This document shows positions 15,539-24,289 of a stretch of 37,799 nt of DNA, in pieces. The notes under the pieces were generated by a model that was not told where the DNA came from, searched no databases, and saw only the letters and a list, made by a program, of their open reading frames with translations. The stretch is taken from the NCBI GenBank assembly GCA_003696625.1, contig RFGR01000066.1, positions 1 to 37,799 on the forward strand. The letters are read 5' to 3'. The stretch comes from Planctomycetota bacterium. GTDB taxonomy: Bacteria; Planctomycetota; UBA1135. Position 1 is the first letter of the stretch. Each line of letters begins with the position of its first letter. Both the position numbers and the translations under genes were made by a program.

Positions 15539-15640
15539 TTCCACGGCGTTTCGGTCCAACTCCAGGTGACCAGGGTCGGCTTCGAGGAGAAGCTTACCTG
15601 ATCTTTCGGACATTGGCACTTGCATCCTTGCGCGGAAACG

Positions 15641-15650
15641 GCCATAACAT
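15641..15650. promoter_or_regulatory. Overlapping divergent -10-like hexamers
   Basis: GCCATAACAT contains TAACAT on the plus strand (15645-15650; start about 15657, 32 nt before TTG 15689) and TATGGC on the minus strand (15646-15641; start about 15634, a 96-nt leader). TA is shared, as at 8223-8232 and 11100-11109. Confidence 0.35.
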
Positions 15651-15688
15651 GCGCACGGCGAGAGGCTTGCCGAAAAGGTCCGTTTTCG

Positions 15689-17203
15689 TTGCCTGAGCCC
15701 GCACTTCCCGCGTCCTTCCTCCCCTTCGCCGCCCTCCTGCGGGGGGAAGCCGGCGAACTCCTGGAGCTGGACAAACCCCTGTGGCTGACCCAGGCCCCGG
15801 GGCGGTTGGAGATTATCGGCAGCCTTCTGGAGGGTCCAGGTACCGCTACGCTGACCCTGCCGATCGCCCGCTCCGTCTATTGCGCGATCCAGAACCGGGA
15901 GGATCGGCGGATCCGGATCCGCACCCTGCTGCCCGAGCGTCTCGGCGGCTCCCAGCTCTGGGAGGGGGACATCGACACCCTCTACACCAAAAAGGGGCCC
16001 CCGCGCAGCCTGGCGGTCCTGCGCCAGACCTTCGCCGAGCAGGGGGCGGAGTGGATGCTCCGCTTCGTCGCCTCGATGCTCGGCCTGCGCCGGACCCGCC
16101 AGCTCAACACCCCCAAGGTCGGTTTCGACCTGGTCGTGATGAGCCGGGTCCCGACCGGGCTCGGCCTGGGCGAGCGGGCCGCCTTCGGGGTGGCCACCGC
16201 CCTGGCCTTCAAGGCCTCGACCGGCCTGGCCAAGAAGCGGGTGGACGGCGTCCAGGTGGCCCGGGCGGTGGTCCAGGGGGCCCGCGAGGTGCTCGGCGAG
16301 GAGATCTCCCTCTCCGACGCCCTGACCAGCACCCTCGGCCGGCGCGACTGCGCGCTCCTGGTCGAACACGGCGTGGATCCCGACATGCAGTGGATCCCGA
16401 TCCCCCGCCAGTGCTCCTTCGCCGCCGTCGATCTCTCCTATCGGGACGGGATCGATCCGGCGCCGCGCGAGCTGGTCCGCCTGGCCGGTGAGATGGGGCT
16501 CGCCCATCTCAACGCGGCCCGGCGCCAGGAGAAGCAGGACGCCTTCGGGAGCTGGGGGCAGGTCACCCCGGGCGAGTTCGAAGGCGGCTTGCGGTCGCAC
16601 GTTCCGGCCAGCCAGAGCGGTGCCGATTGGCTCAAGCAGTTCCGGCGGCGCAAGGAGTTCGCCGAGCTGGCGGCACGGGTGGATCCGGAGCGGAGCTACC
16701 GGATGCGGGCCAGTTGCGAGCACCTCTGCCGGGAGAGCGGCCGGGTGCGGCGGCTGGTCGCCCACATCAACGACTACGCCCGTTCGTTGCGCGAGACCTT
16801 CCTTGGCGAGGCCGGCCGCACCCTGCTCAGCAGCCACCGCTCGCTGAAGGAGAAGTGCGGCATCTCCCATCCGGTGGCCGACGAGTTCGTCAAGGCCCAC
16901 CAGGAGGCCGGCCGCCAGGAGGGCCTGTTCGGCGCCCGGCTCACTCTGGGGGGCGCCAGCAGCGTCTTCGTCTCCCTGGTCCATCAGTCGGCCCGCCAGC
17001 AGCTCCGGGATCTGGTCGCCGATTTCACCGCCGCCCGCGAGGAGTGTGGTCCCGGCCAGGTCATCATCGGCACCCAAGACGGCGGCGGCCTGCGCGGCTG
17101 GTGGGAAGGCGTTCTCGAACCGGTCTCGGCCCCCTCGGTCGAGGGCGCGGAAGGGGCCCAGCCGGTTGGCGAGGTGCCGGTCGAGCCGGACGCTTCCCGC
17201 TAA
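15689..17203 (+). CDS. Galactokinase/arabinokinase-like GHMP-fold protein with degenerate motifs
   Basis: 504 residues if the TTG at 15689 is used; the frame continues to a TTG at 15620. The N-terminal motif TQAPGRLEIIGSLLEGPG corresponds to PGRvnliGeHtDYng but lacks the sugar-binding Glu-His and Asp. The phosphate-binding loop PxGxGLSSSAA reads PTGLGLGERAAFGVATA, with both Ser lost. An Asp in the region matching the catalytic base (SLSDALTSTLG, about residue 210) is retained. The C-terminal motif SSHRSLKEKCGIS is family-like, and GARLTLGGASSVF replaces GaRmTGgGfGG. The overall pattern is closest to plant/bacterial arabinokinase-type GHMP domains. Either a different substrate or a non-catalytic role is plausible. 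Its stop overlaps the stop of the convergent membrane protein. Confidence 0.75.
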   Translation: MPEPALPASFLPFAALLRGEAGELLELDKPLWLTQAPGRLEIIGSLLEGPGTATLTLPIARSVYCAIQNREDRRIRIRTLLPERLGGSQLWEGDIDTLYTKKGPPRSLAVLRQTFAEQGAEWMLRFVASMLGLRRTRQLNTPKVGFDLVVMSRVPTGLGLGERAAFGVATALAFKASTGLAKKRVDGVQVARAVVQGAREVLGEEISLSDALTSTLGRRDCALLVEHGVDPDMQWIPIPRQCSFAAVDLSYRDGIDPAPRELVRLAGEMGLAHLNAARRQEKQDAFGSWGQVTPGEFEGGLRSHVPASQSGADWLKQFRRRKEFAELAARVDPERSYRMRASCEHLCRESGRVRRLVAHINDYARSLRETFLGEAGRTLLSSHRSLKEKCGISHPVADEFVKAHQEAGRQEGLFGARLTLGGASSVFVSLVHQSARQQLRDLVADFTAAREECGPGQVIIGTQDGGGLRGWWEGVLEPVSAPSVEGAEGAQPVGEVPVEPDASR

Positions 17204-17808
17204 CGGATCCCATCCAGGATCTGTTGAACCCATTCGGGGGTGGCCTCTTCGGGCCGACCGGAGAGGACCAGCATCACCTGCCAGGCGCCGCCGTCCGGCA
17301 GCGGCCGGCCCGGCAAGAGGAGGGTGTAGTCGACCAGGCCGTCCTCATAGCGATTGCAGAGAACCGGCACAGGCCGGCCGCGCACCCGGAACTCCCGCTC
17401 TTCCGAGGCGAGGATGGCGCGCTCCGGATCCTCGTTCTCGCCCCCGGGCCGGGGCAGGTCCTCGAAGCGGAAGGTCTCCCCTTCGGAGTTGCCGGCCACG
17501 ACCAACGAGAGGGCGGCGGGGTCGGCGCCGGGCGGACCGGCGAAGACCAGCGTCGAGCCGGAGATGCGGACGCCGCTCATCGGCTCGATCCCGGGCGGGA
17601 AGTCGAGGTCGATCATCTCCGCCGCCCAGGCCCGGGCCTCGGCCGGATCGCTGGTCGTGTTGCCGAACATCCAGGCCAGGAAGACGCCGAAGATCAGCAG
17701 GACGCCGGCGGCGCCGACCGCCCCCCAGAGCAAGCAGCCGCGTCCGGAAGCGAGGACGGGACCGCCTGCCGACGGGGCGGGGCCGGGGACGGTGCCGGTG
17801 GATTGCAT
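17200..17808 (-). CDS. Unknown single-pass membrane-anchored protein
   Basis: 202 residues from ATG 17808; family not recognised. A Gly/Pro/Ala-rich N-terminal tail is followed by one transmembrane helix (LLWGAVGAAGVLLIFGVFLA, about residues 26-46). The rest is a globular domain of about 155 residues with strand-rich segments (VRISGSTLVFAGPPG, LSLVVAGNSEGETF, DYTLLLPGRPLP, AWQVMLVLSGRPEEATP), presumably extracytoplasmic. The final WVQQILDGIR is helical. Codon use matches its neighbours. The stop codon (TAG) shares two bases with the TAA of the convergent GHMP gene, and its start is 61 bp from the divergent M20 peptidase gene. Confidence 0.7.
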   Translation of the reverse strand: MQSTGTVPGPAPSAGGPVLASGRGCLLWGAVGAAGVLLIFGVFLAWMFGNTTSDPAEARAWAAEMIDLDFPPGIEPMSGVRISGSTLVFAGPPGADPAALSLVVAGNSEGETFRFEDLPRPGGENEDPERAILASEEREFRVRGRPVPVLCNRYEDGLVDYTLLLPGRPLPDGGAWQVMLVLSGRPEEATPEWVQQILDGIR

Positions 17809-17856
17809 GGCGGCATCCTAGAGCCGACCGCCCGTGGGCCCCTCGGCCGGCGCCGC

Positions 17857-17862
17857 TATCCT
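17857..17862 (+). promoter_or_regulatory. -10-like hexamer TATCCT
   Basis: TATCCT ends 7 bp before the ATG at 17870. The predicted transcript start is 17869, so the M20 peptidase message would be practically leaderless. Confidence 0.4.
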
Positions 17863-17869
17863 GCGAAGA

Positions 17870-19308
<1,439 letters not shown>

Positions 19309-19312
<4 letters not shown>

Positions 19313-21258
19313 CCCTCGTCGCCGATGTAGCCCAGCGCCTTCAGCTCATCGGCGGCGGCGCCGGTCGCTTCGACCTTGGCCGCCCGTTCTCCGAGCAGGG
19401 CCCCGGCGGCGGCCACGGTCCGTTCGAGCAGCTCCCGCAGCTCGGCCGCCGGACCGCCTTCCGCGGCCAGGTTCCGGCGTTCGCCCGGATCGCGCCCGAG
19501 GTCGTACTGGAGCCAGACCGGCCCGTCCGGGGAAGTGATCCGGATCAGCTTGTCGCGACCGCGGCGGACGGCGTGCAGCGGATAGGCCCCCTGCCGCTCG
19601 CTGAAGACCACCCGCTCCGGATCGCCGCCGCCGCCGGCCAGAATCGGGCCGAGGTCCCGGCCTTGGATCGGGAAGTGGATCTCGGCCCCGCTCCAGCCGG
19701 CGGCGGTGGGCAGCAGGTCGATCAGCTCGACCGGCTCCTCGACCACCTGGCGGGCGACGCCGGGGCCGGCGACGATCAGCGGCACCCGCACGAGTTCGTC
19801 GAACAAGGACTGACCGTGCAGCCACTGCTCGTGGTCGTAGAGTTCCTCGCCGTGGTCGGCGGTGACGACCACGATCGTGTCCTCGAGCAGCCCCCGCTCC
19901 GCGAGCCGGTTCAGCAGCCGGCCGATCTCGCGGTCGACGTAACGGACTTCGGCGTCGTACAGCCGGGACAGCCCGGCCAAAACCTCGGGCGGGGCCGCCT
20001 CGTAGGAGGAGAGCGGATAGGGCGGCGCGTTCTTGTCGATGAACTGGGCCGGCAGCGAGACCGGCTCCTGGCCGCCTTCGTTGATCAGGTCCTCCGGCGG
20101 CGAGTAGGGGGTATGAGGATCGATGTACTGGACGTAGAGGAAGAACGGCTGCCGGCCGTCATAGTCGTCCAGCCACTGAAAGACCTGCCGGTTGAGGGCC
20201 TGGGCGCCGGAGCCGGCGAGGGGATCCTTTTCCTCCGCCTTCTTCTTCCCGGCCTTCCCTGCCGTCGCGGCCGCGCCGCCGCCGGTCAGGGCCGGCAGGA
20301 TCCGCATCCGCAGGGTCCGCTTCGCCATGTGGTCGAGGATCCCGATCGCCGACCGCCGCAGGAGGTGGCTGCCGCCGCGGCCGAAGACGTCGAAACCGCG
20401 GTCGAAGCCGTAGAGCGGCGACACCTGCGGATTGGCCGAGAAGCCGGCGGTGTGGTAGCCCCGCGCCTTCAGGACCTGGGCCAAGGTGGGTAGGCCGGCC
20501 GGCAGCACGTCGTAGTCCCCCCGGATGTCGTGGCTGTCCGGGTAGAGGGAGGTCATCAGCGAGGCGACCGAGGGCCGGGTCCAGGAGGCCTGGGCGTAAG
20601 CGGCCTCGAAGCGGGTGCCGCGGGCGGCGAGGGCGTCGATCTCGGGCGAGGTCGGCCGCTCGTAGCCGTAGCAGCCGAGGCGGTCGGCGCGCAGGGTGTC
20701 GATCAGGAGGACGGCGATGTTCGGGGGCCGCTCGCCGCGCCACGGTTGGATGCCGAGGTCGGGGCCACCGGCGTGTCCGGTCCCGACCAGGGCGACGCCG
20801 TGGGCGAGGCCGAAGGCGACCAGGCCGAGGATCAGGGCCGGGGCTGGTCGGCGGAACAGAACGCGGCCGGCCAGCCAGGCGGCCGCCACCGCGGCCAGGC
20901 CGCCGGCGTAGGAGCCGACCACCATGCCGAAGGTGACCGACTCGCCGCCCGACAGCCAGGCCCGGACCCAGACCACCCCGAGCAGGGCGGCGGCGGCGGC
21001 CAGCAGGACCCGCACCGTCGCCGCCAGCGACCGGCGGAGGATCAGCAGGTGGAGGACCAGGCCGAGACCGGCGGCGGCGACGACGTAGTAGGCCTCGATG
21101 CGAAGCATCTCCGCCAGCGGCTCGCGCACGCCCATGCCGCCGGCGGTGAGGAGCAGACAGGACTCCACCGCGCCGATCGCCAGACCGAGCAGGCCGCCGG
21201 CGGCCAGGCCGAGGGCGGCGCGGTGCAGGAACGGAGCCGGGCGGTCGGCGGATTCCAT
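19309..21258 (-). CDS. Membrane-anchored sulfatase-like protein with N-terminal multi-helix module
   Basis: 649 residues from ATG 21258. The first ~180 residues form about five hydrophobic helices, starting AAGGLLGLAIGAVESCLLL, which carries an intramembrane Glu in a GAxES pattern. The hydrolase core begins IAVLLIDTLRADRLGCYGYE. The nucleophile region is ASWTRPSVASLMTSLYPDSH (Thr, not Cys/Ser). Other motifs are VQYIDPHTPYSPPEDL, VVTADHGEELYDHEQWLHGQ and the ending LKALGYIGDEG. A Gly/Ala/Lys-rich insert (20215-20290, including GKAGKKKAEEKD) is not seen in the paralogues. The catalytic domain should face outside. It is divergent from the next paralogue, with 41 bp between starts. Confidence 0.85.
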
Positions 21259-21264
21259 CCCGGG

Positions 21265-21270
21265 AAGATA
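21265..21270 (-). promoter_or_regulatory. -10-like hexamer TATCTT (minus)
   Basis: TATCTT is followed by CCCGGG and then the ATG at 21258. The predicted start falls exactly on the A of the ATG, suggesting a leaderless sulfatase transcript. Confidence 0.42.
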
Positions 21271-21284
21271 CCACCGGATGCTGG

Positions 21285-21290
21285 TAGACT
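21285..21290 (+). promoter_or_regulatory. -10-like hexamer TAGACT (plus)
   Basis: TAGACT lies 9 bp before the ATG at 21300, predicting a leader of about 3 nt for the second sulfatase-like gene of this divergent pair. Confidence 0.42.
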
Positions 21291-21299
21291 TCGGCCGAG

Positions 21300-23090
21300 A
21301 TGGAGCGACGGCCCGCTCGGATCGCGGGGCTGCTTGCCGGGTGGTCCCTCGGGGCTTGGGAAGCGGGCCTCGTCCTGTCGAACGCCCAGTTCGCCGGCAC
21401 CTACTGGGTCTATCTGCTGACCCCGATGGTGGCGATGGCGCTCTACGGGTGGGGCGGCTGGTTGATCGGCCGCCTGTCGCCGGTCGCCCCACCCTGGTGG
21501 CTGCTGCTGCCGGTCGGCGCCGCGATCATCCTCTACTTGAACCGGGGTCTCGGCCTGCCTGCCGCCGCCGGTTGGCCCTGGACCGCGGCCGGGGCGGTCG
21601 CGGCCCTCGCCCTCGCCGTCCTGGCTCTGTTCGGTCGGGCCGAGCGACTGCCGAAAGCCCTGGGCCTGGCCAGCTTGTCGCTGCCGCTGGTTCTGGGCCT
21701 GTTGTTCATCCTGATCGGGCAGGATCCGGTGGTCCGGGCCGCGGCCCGCGGTCCGGAGCGGCCGGATGCGCCCAACGTTGTTCTGGTCACCTGGGATACC
21801 GTCCGGGCCGACACCCTGCCGCTCTACGGCGGCGGCGGCCTCGACCTGCCGGTGCTCGAGCGCCTGGCGGCGGAGGGGGTGGTCCTGGAAGATTTCCGCT
21901 CGGTCGCTTCGATCACGGCCCCGGCCCACGCCTCGATGCTGACCGGGCTCTATCCGCCCAGCCACGGTCTCCGCGCCAACGGCGAGAGCCTGGTCACGGA
22001 GGGTTTGCCCAGCCTGCCGGCCGTTCTGAGCGCGGCCGGCTACGCCACCGGCGCCTTCGTCTCCGGCTACCCGATCCGGGCCAAGTTCGGTTTCGCCACC
22101 GGCTTTCAGTACTTCGACGGACGGTCCGACGCCGACTTCGTCGACACGGTCGTCGAGCTGTGCCGTTTCTCCTCCTGTGTGCTGCGACGGGTGCTGCCCG
22201 AACGGGCCCGCAGCCGCTTCACTGTGCCCGGCGACCTGACCGTCCAGCGGGCGACCCAGTGGTACCTGGAGCAGGACGGCCCGACCTTCCTCTGGGTGCA
22301 CTTGTTCGACGCCCACAGCCCCTATCTGCCGCCGGAGGTGTTCCGCCGTCTGGCCCTGGCGAGGGCGGACGAAGGGCCGCACGCCGTCCTCCCCGAGCTG
22401 GAGGAGGCCCTCGTCCTCCAGCGTGGCGAGATCATCTGGCTCGATGCCCTGCTCGGCGAACTCCGGGTGGCGCTCGAGGCCCGCGACCCGGGGCTCCGGA
22501 ACACCCTGGTCATGCTGGTCGCCGACCACGGCGAGTGTTTCGGCGAGGGCGGGCCGCAGATGAATCACGAGGCCAGCCTCTTTGCCGCCACCCAGCACGT
22601 GCCGGCGGTGATCCGGCTGCCGGGTTCGATGCCGCAGGCGCGCCGCGGTGAGCGGCTGCGGGTGCCGGCCAGCCACGTCGACCTGGCCCCGACCATCCTC
22701 GATCTGCTCGGACTGCCGCCGCTGCCCGACGCGCAGGGCCGCAGCCTCCTGCCGATCCTGCTCGGGGAGCCGGAGGAGAGCCTGCCCGACCTCGGTCGCT
22801 ACATGGAGGCTTATCAGGTGCGGCTCGGCGACAAGCGCCTGTCCGGCTGGGTCAAGGACGGCTGGAAGGTGGTCTGGGCCCTGGACGGCGAGGTCGCGCT
22901 CTACCGCCTCGACCGGGGGGACGTCGATCTCTCCCGCGAGTACCCCGACCGCCTGGCCGAGCTGCTGGCCGAGGGCAAGGCCTTCCTCGAACGCCTGCCC
23001 CGGCGCGAGAGCGGCGGCATGGACCTGGACTTCCAGGACCGGCACGCCCTCGAGCACCTCGGCTACGTCGATTCCGCGCGCGGCGACTGA
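21300..23090 (+). CDS. Membrane-anchored sulfatase-like protein
   Basis: 596 residues. Four or five N-terminal hydrophobic helices occupy about residues 8-140, beginning LLAGWSLGAWEAGLVLSNAQ with the same Gly-Ala-x-Glu pattern as its two membrane paralogues. The core starts PNVVLVTWDTVRADTLPLYG. The nucleophile region is ASITAPAHASMLTGLYPPSH, again with Thr. Metal and substrate motifs are VHLFDAHSPYLPPEVF (Ala replacing the usual Pro) and VADHGECFGEGGPQMNHEAS. The protein ends HALEHLGYVDSARGD. It may modify a lipid-linked or surface polysaccharide given the adjacent exopolysaccharide locus, but nothing in the sequence names the substrate. Its 3' end overlaps the convergent deacetylase gene by 28 bp. 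Confidence 0.85.
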   Translation: MERRPARIAGLLAGWSLGAWEAGLVLSNAQFAGTYWVYLLTPMVAMALYGWGGWLIGRLSPVAPPWWLLLPVGAAIILYLNRGLGLPAAAGWPWTAAGAVAALALAVLALFGRAERLPKALGLASLSLPLVLGLLFILIGQDPVVRAAARGPERPDAPNVVLVTWDTVRADTLPLYGGGGLDLPVLERLAAEGVVLEDFRSVASITAPAHASMLTGLYPPSHGLRANGESLVTEGLPSLPAVLSAAGYATGAFVSGYPIRAKFGFATGFQYFDGRSDADFVDTVVELCRFSSCVLRRVLPERARSRFTVPGDLTVQRATQWYLEQDGPTFLWVHLFDAHSPYLPPEVFRRLALARADEGPHAVLPELEEALVLQRGEIIWLDALLGELRVALEARDPGLRNTLVMLVADHGECFGEGGPQMNHEASLFAATQHVPAVIRLPGSMPQARRGERLRVPASHVDLAPTILDLLGLPPLPDAQGRSLLPILLGEPEESLPDLGRYMEAYQVRLGDKRLSGWVKDGWKVVWALDGEVALYRLDRGDVDLSREYPDRLAELLAEGKAFLERLPRRESGGMDLDFQDRHALEHLGYVDSARGD

Positions 23091-24277
23091 GCGGCTCCGG
23101 GCCGATTCGGCCGCGACGGATCGGCGAGCAGGCCCATCAGGCGGTTGGCCGCGAACAGGCGCAGGTAGGCGGCCGGCGAGCCGCCCTCCCAGCCGGCGAC
23201 GCCGAGGGCGTGCCAGGCGCGCAGAAGCTGGGCGGCGCGGCCGCGGTAGACCTGCCGGAAGTAGGCGCGCGGGATCGCTTCCGGCCCGGGCGCGACCCCG
23301 GCGCAGACCCGGTCGGTGCCGAAGGTGGCGCGGAAACCGATCTCGTCGATGGCGATCCGCACGGCGACCGGGCTCGAGCCGCCGCCCGGCCAGGCGAGGT
23401 AGTCCACCGGGTGGCCGAGGATGCCTTCGAGGGTCTCCTTGCCGCGGCCGAGGTCGGCCCGGATCCGGGCGCGGCGCTCGTCTTCGCGCTCCGGCCGGTG
23501 GCGCCAGTCTCCTTCGGCGACGATCCGCTCCAGTCGGCGCCGCCAGTCGGGGAGGGCGAAAAAGGCCTCGCCGCCGCCGTCGGCCACCGCGGCGCAGAGG
23601 CGCTCCGCCAAGGCCGGATCGGGCACGACTGCGCGGGCCGCCGAGGCCCACTCGGAGGGGTGGACCGGCGCCCCCCAGGGCAGGACGCCGTCGCGGCCGC
23701 CGAACTCCTCGCGGGCCAGCTGGTCCGGGCGGCAGCGGCTGCGCTCGAGCCACCAGCAGCGGGCGTCGGGCCGGTGAAAGTCGATCACTTCGCCGGCGAT
23801 CGGCAAGCGACCGTGCCCGGCGGTGTGGGACTGGATTTCCAGGACCCCCTCGGCGTCCAGGCGCCGCAGCTCGGTCGCCGACAGGTAGCCGCGCTCGGGC
23901 GGGTCGCTCCGCTCGTCCAGGGTCGGGCGGACGGCGTCGGCCTCAGGGTGAAGGAAGTCAGTGGCGACGAAGACGGTGCCGCGCAGGCCGTGGCGGCGGA
24001 GCAGCGGGGCGACGATGGTCCAGTTGTCCAGGTAGCCGTCGTCGAAGGTGAGCAGGATCGGCCGCGGCGGCAGCGGCGCGCCCTCGGCCAGATGGCGGTG
24101 GATCTCGGCGCAGGTGACGGCCGTGCAGCGCCGGCGGCGCAGGCCGCGCAGGATGTGGACGAAGACCTCCTCGGGCAGGGTCAGCTCGCCGCCCGGGCCG
24201 AGGGTCTCGGTGTGCCGCCGGCGGACGCTGTGGAAGGTGAGGATCGGAACCCGGCCGAGGCAGACGCGGCGGTGCAT
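23063..24277 (-). CDS. Polysaccharide deacetylase (NodB homology, CE4-like)
   Basis: 404 residues from ATG 24277. After VPILTFHSVRRRHTETLG comes the NodB motif 1, RPILLTFDDGYLDNWTIVAP, with the Asp-Asp pair (base and metal ligand). Motif 2 follows as IQSHTAGHGRL, the His-x3-His metal ligands. A long insert (about residues 170-285) separates these from DYLAWPGGGSSPVAVRIAID, likely motif 3-5 sequence near the C-terminus. There is no signal peptide. CE4 enzymes remove N- or O-acetyl groups from sugars. As the last gene of the wza-led operon, the likely target is the exopolysaccharide or its lipid-linked precursor. It lies 12 bp downstream of the sulfatase gene. Confidence 0.85.
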   Translation of the reverse strand: MHRRVCLGRVPILTFHSVRRRHTETLGPGGELTLPEEVFVHILRGLRRRRCTAVTCAEIHRHLAEGAPLPPRPILLTFDDGYLDNWTIVAPLLRRHGLRGTVFVATDFLHPEADAVRPTLDERSDPPERGYLSATELRRLDAEGVLEIQSHTAGHGRLPIAGEVIDFHRPDARCWWLERSRCRPDQLAREEFGGRDGVLPWGAPVHPSEWASAARAVVPDPALAERLCAAVADGGGEAFFALPDWRRRLERIVAEGDWRHRPEREDERRARIRADLGRGKETLEGILGHPVDYLAWPGGGSSPVAVRIAIDEIGFRATFGTDRVCAGVAPGPEAIPRAYFRQVYRGRAAQLLRAWHALGVAGWEGGSPAAYLRLFAANRLMGLLADPSRPNRPGAAQSPRAEST

Positions 24278-24289
24278 GCCGGCGGCGTT

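Noticed and set aside
15612-15631. TTGGCACTTGCATCCTTGC on the plus strand upstream of the GHMP gene, looking like a second sigma-54 promoter
   Set aside because: The spacing between GG and the GC element is 13 rather than 10 nt, which sigma-54 does not tolerate.
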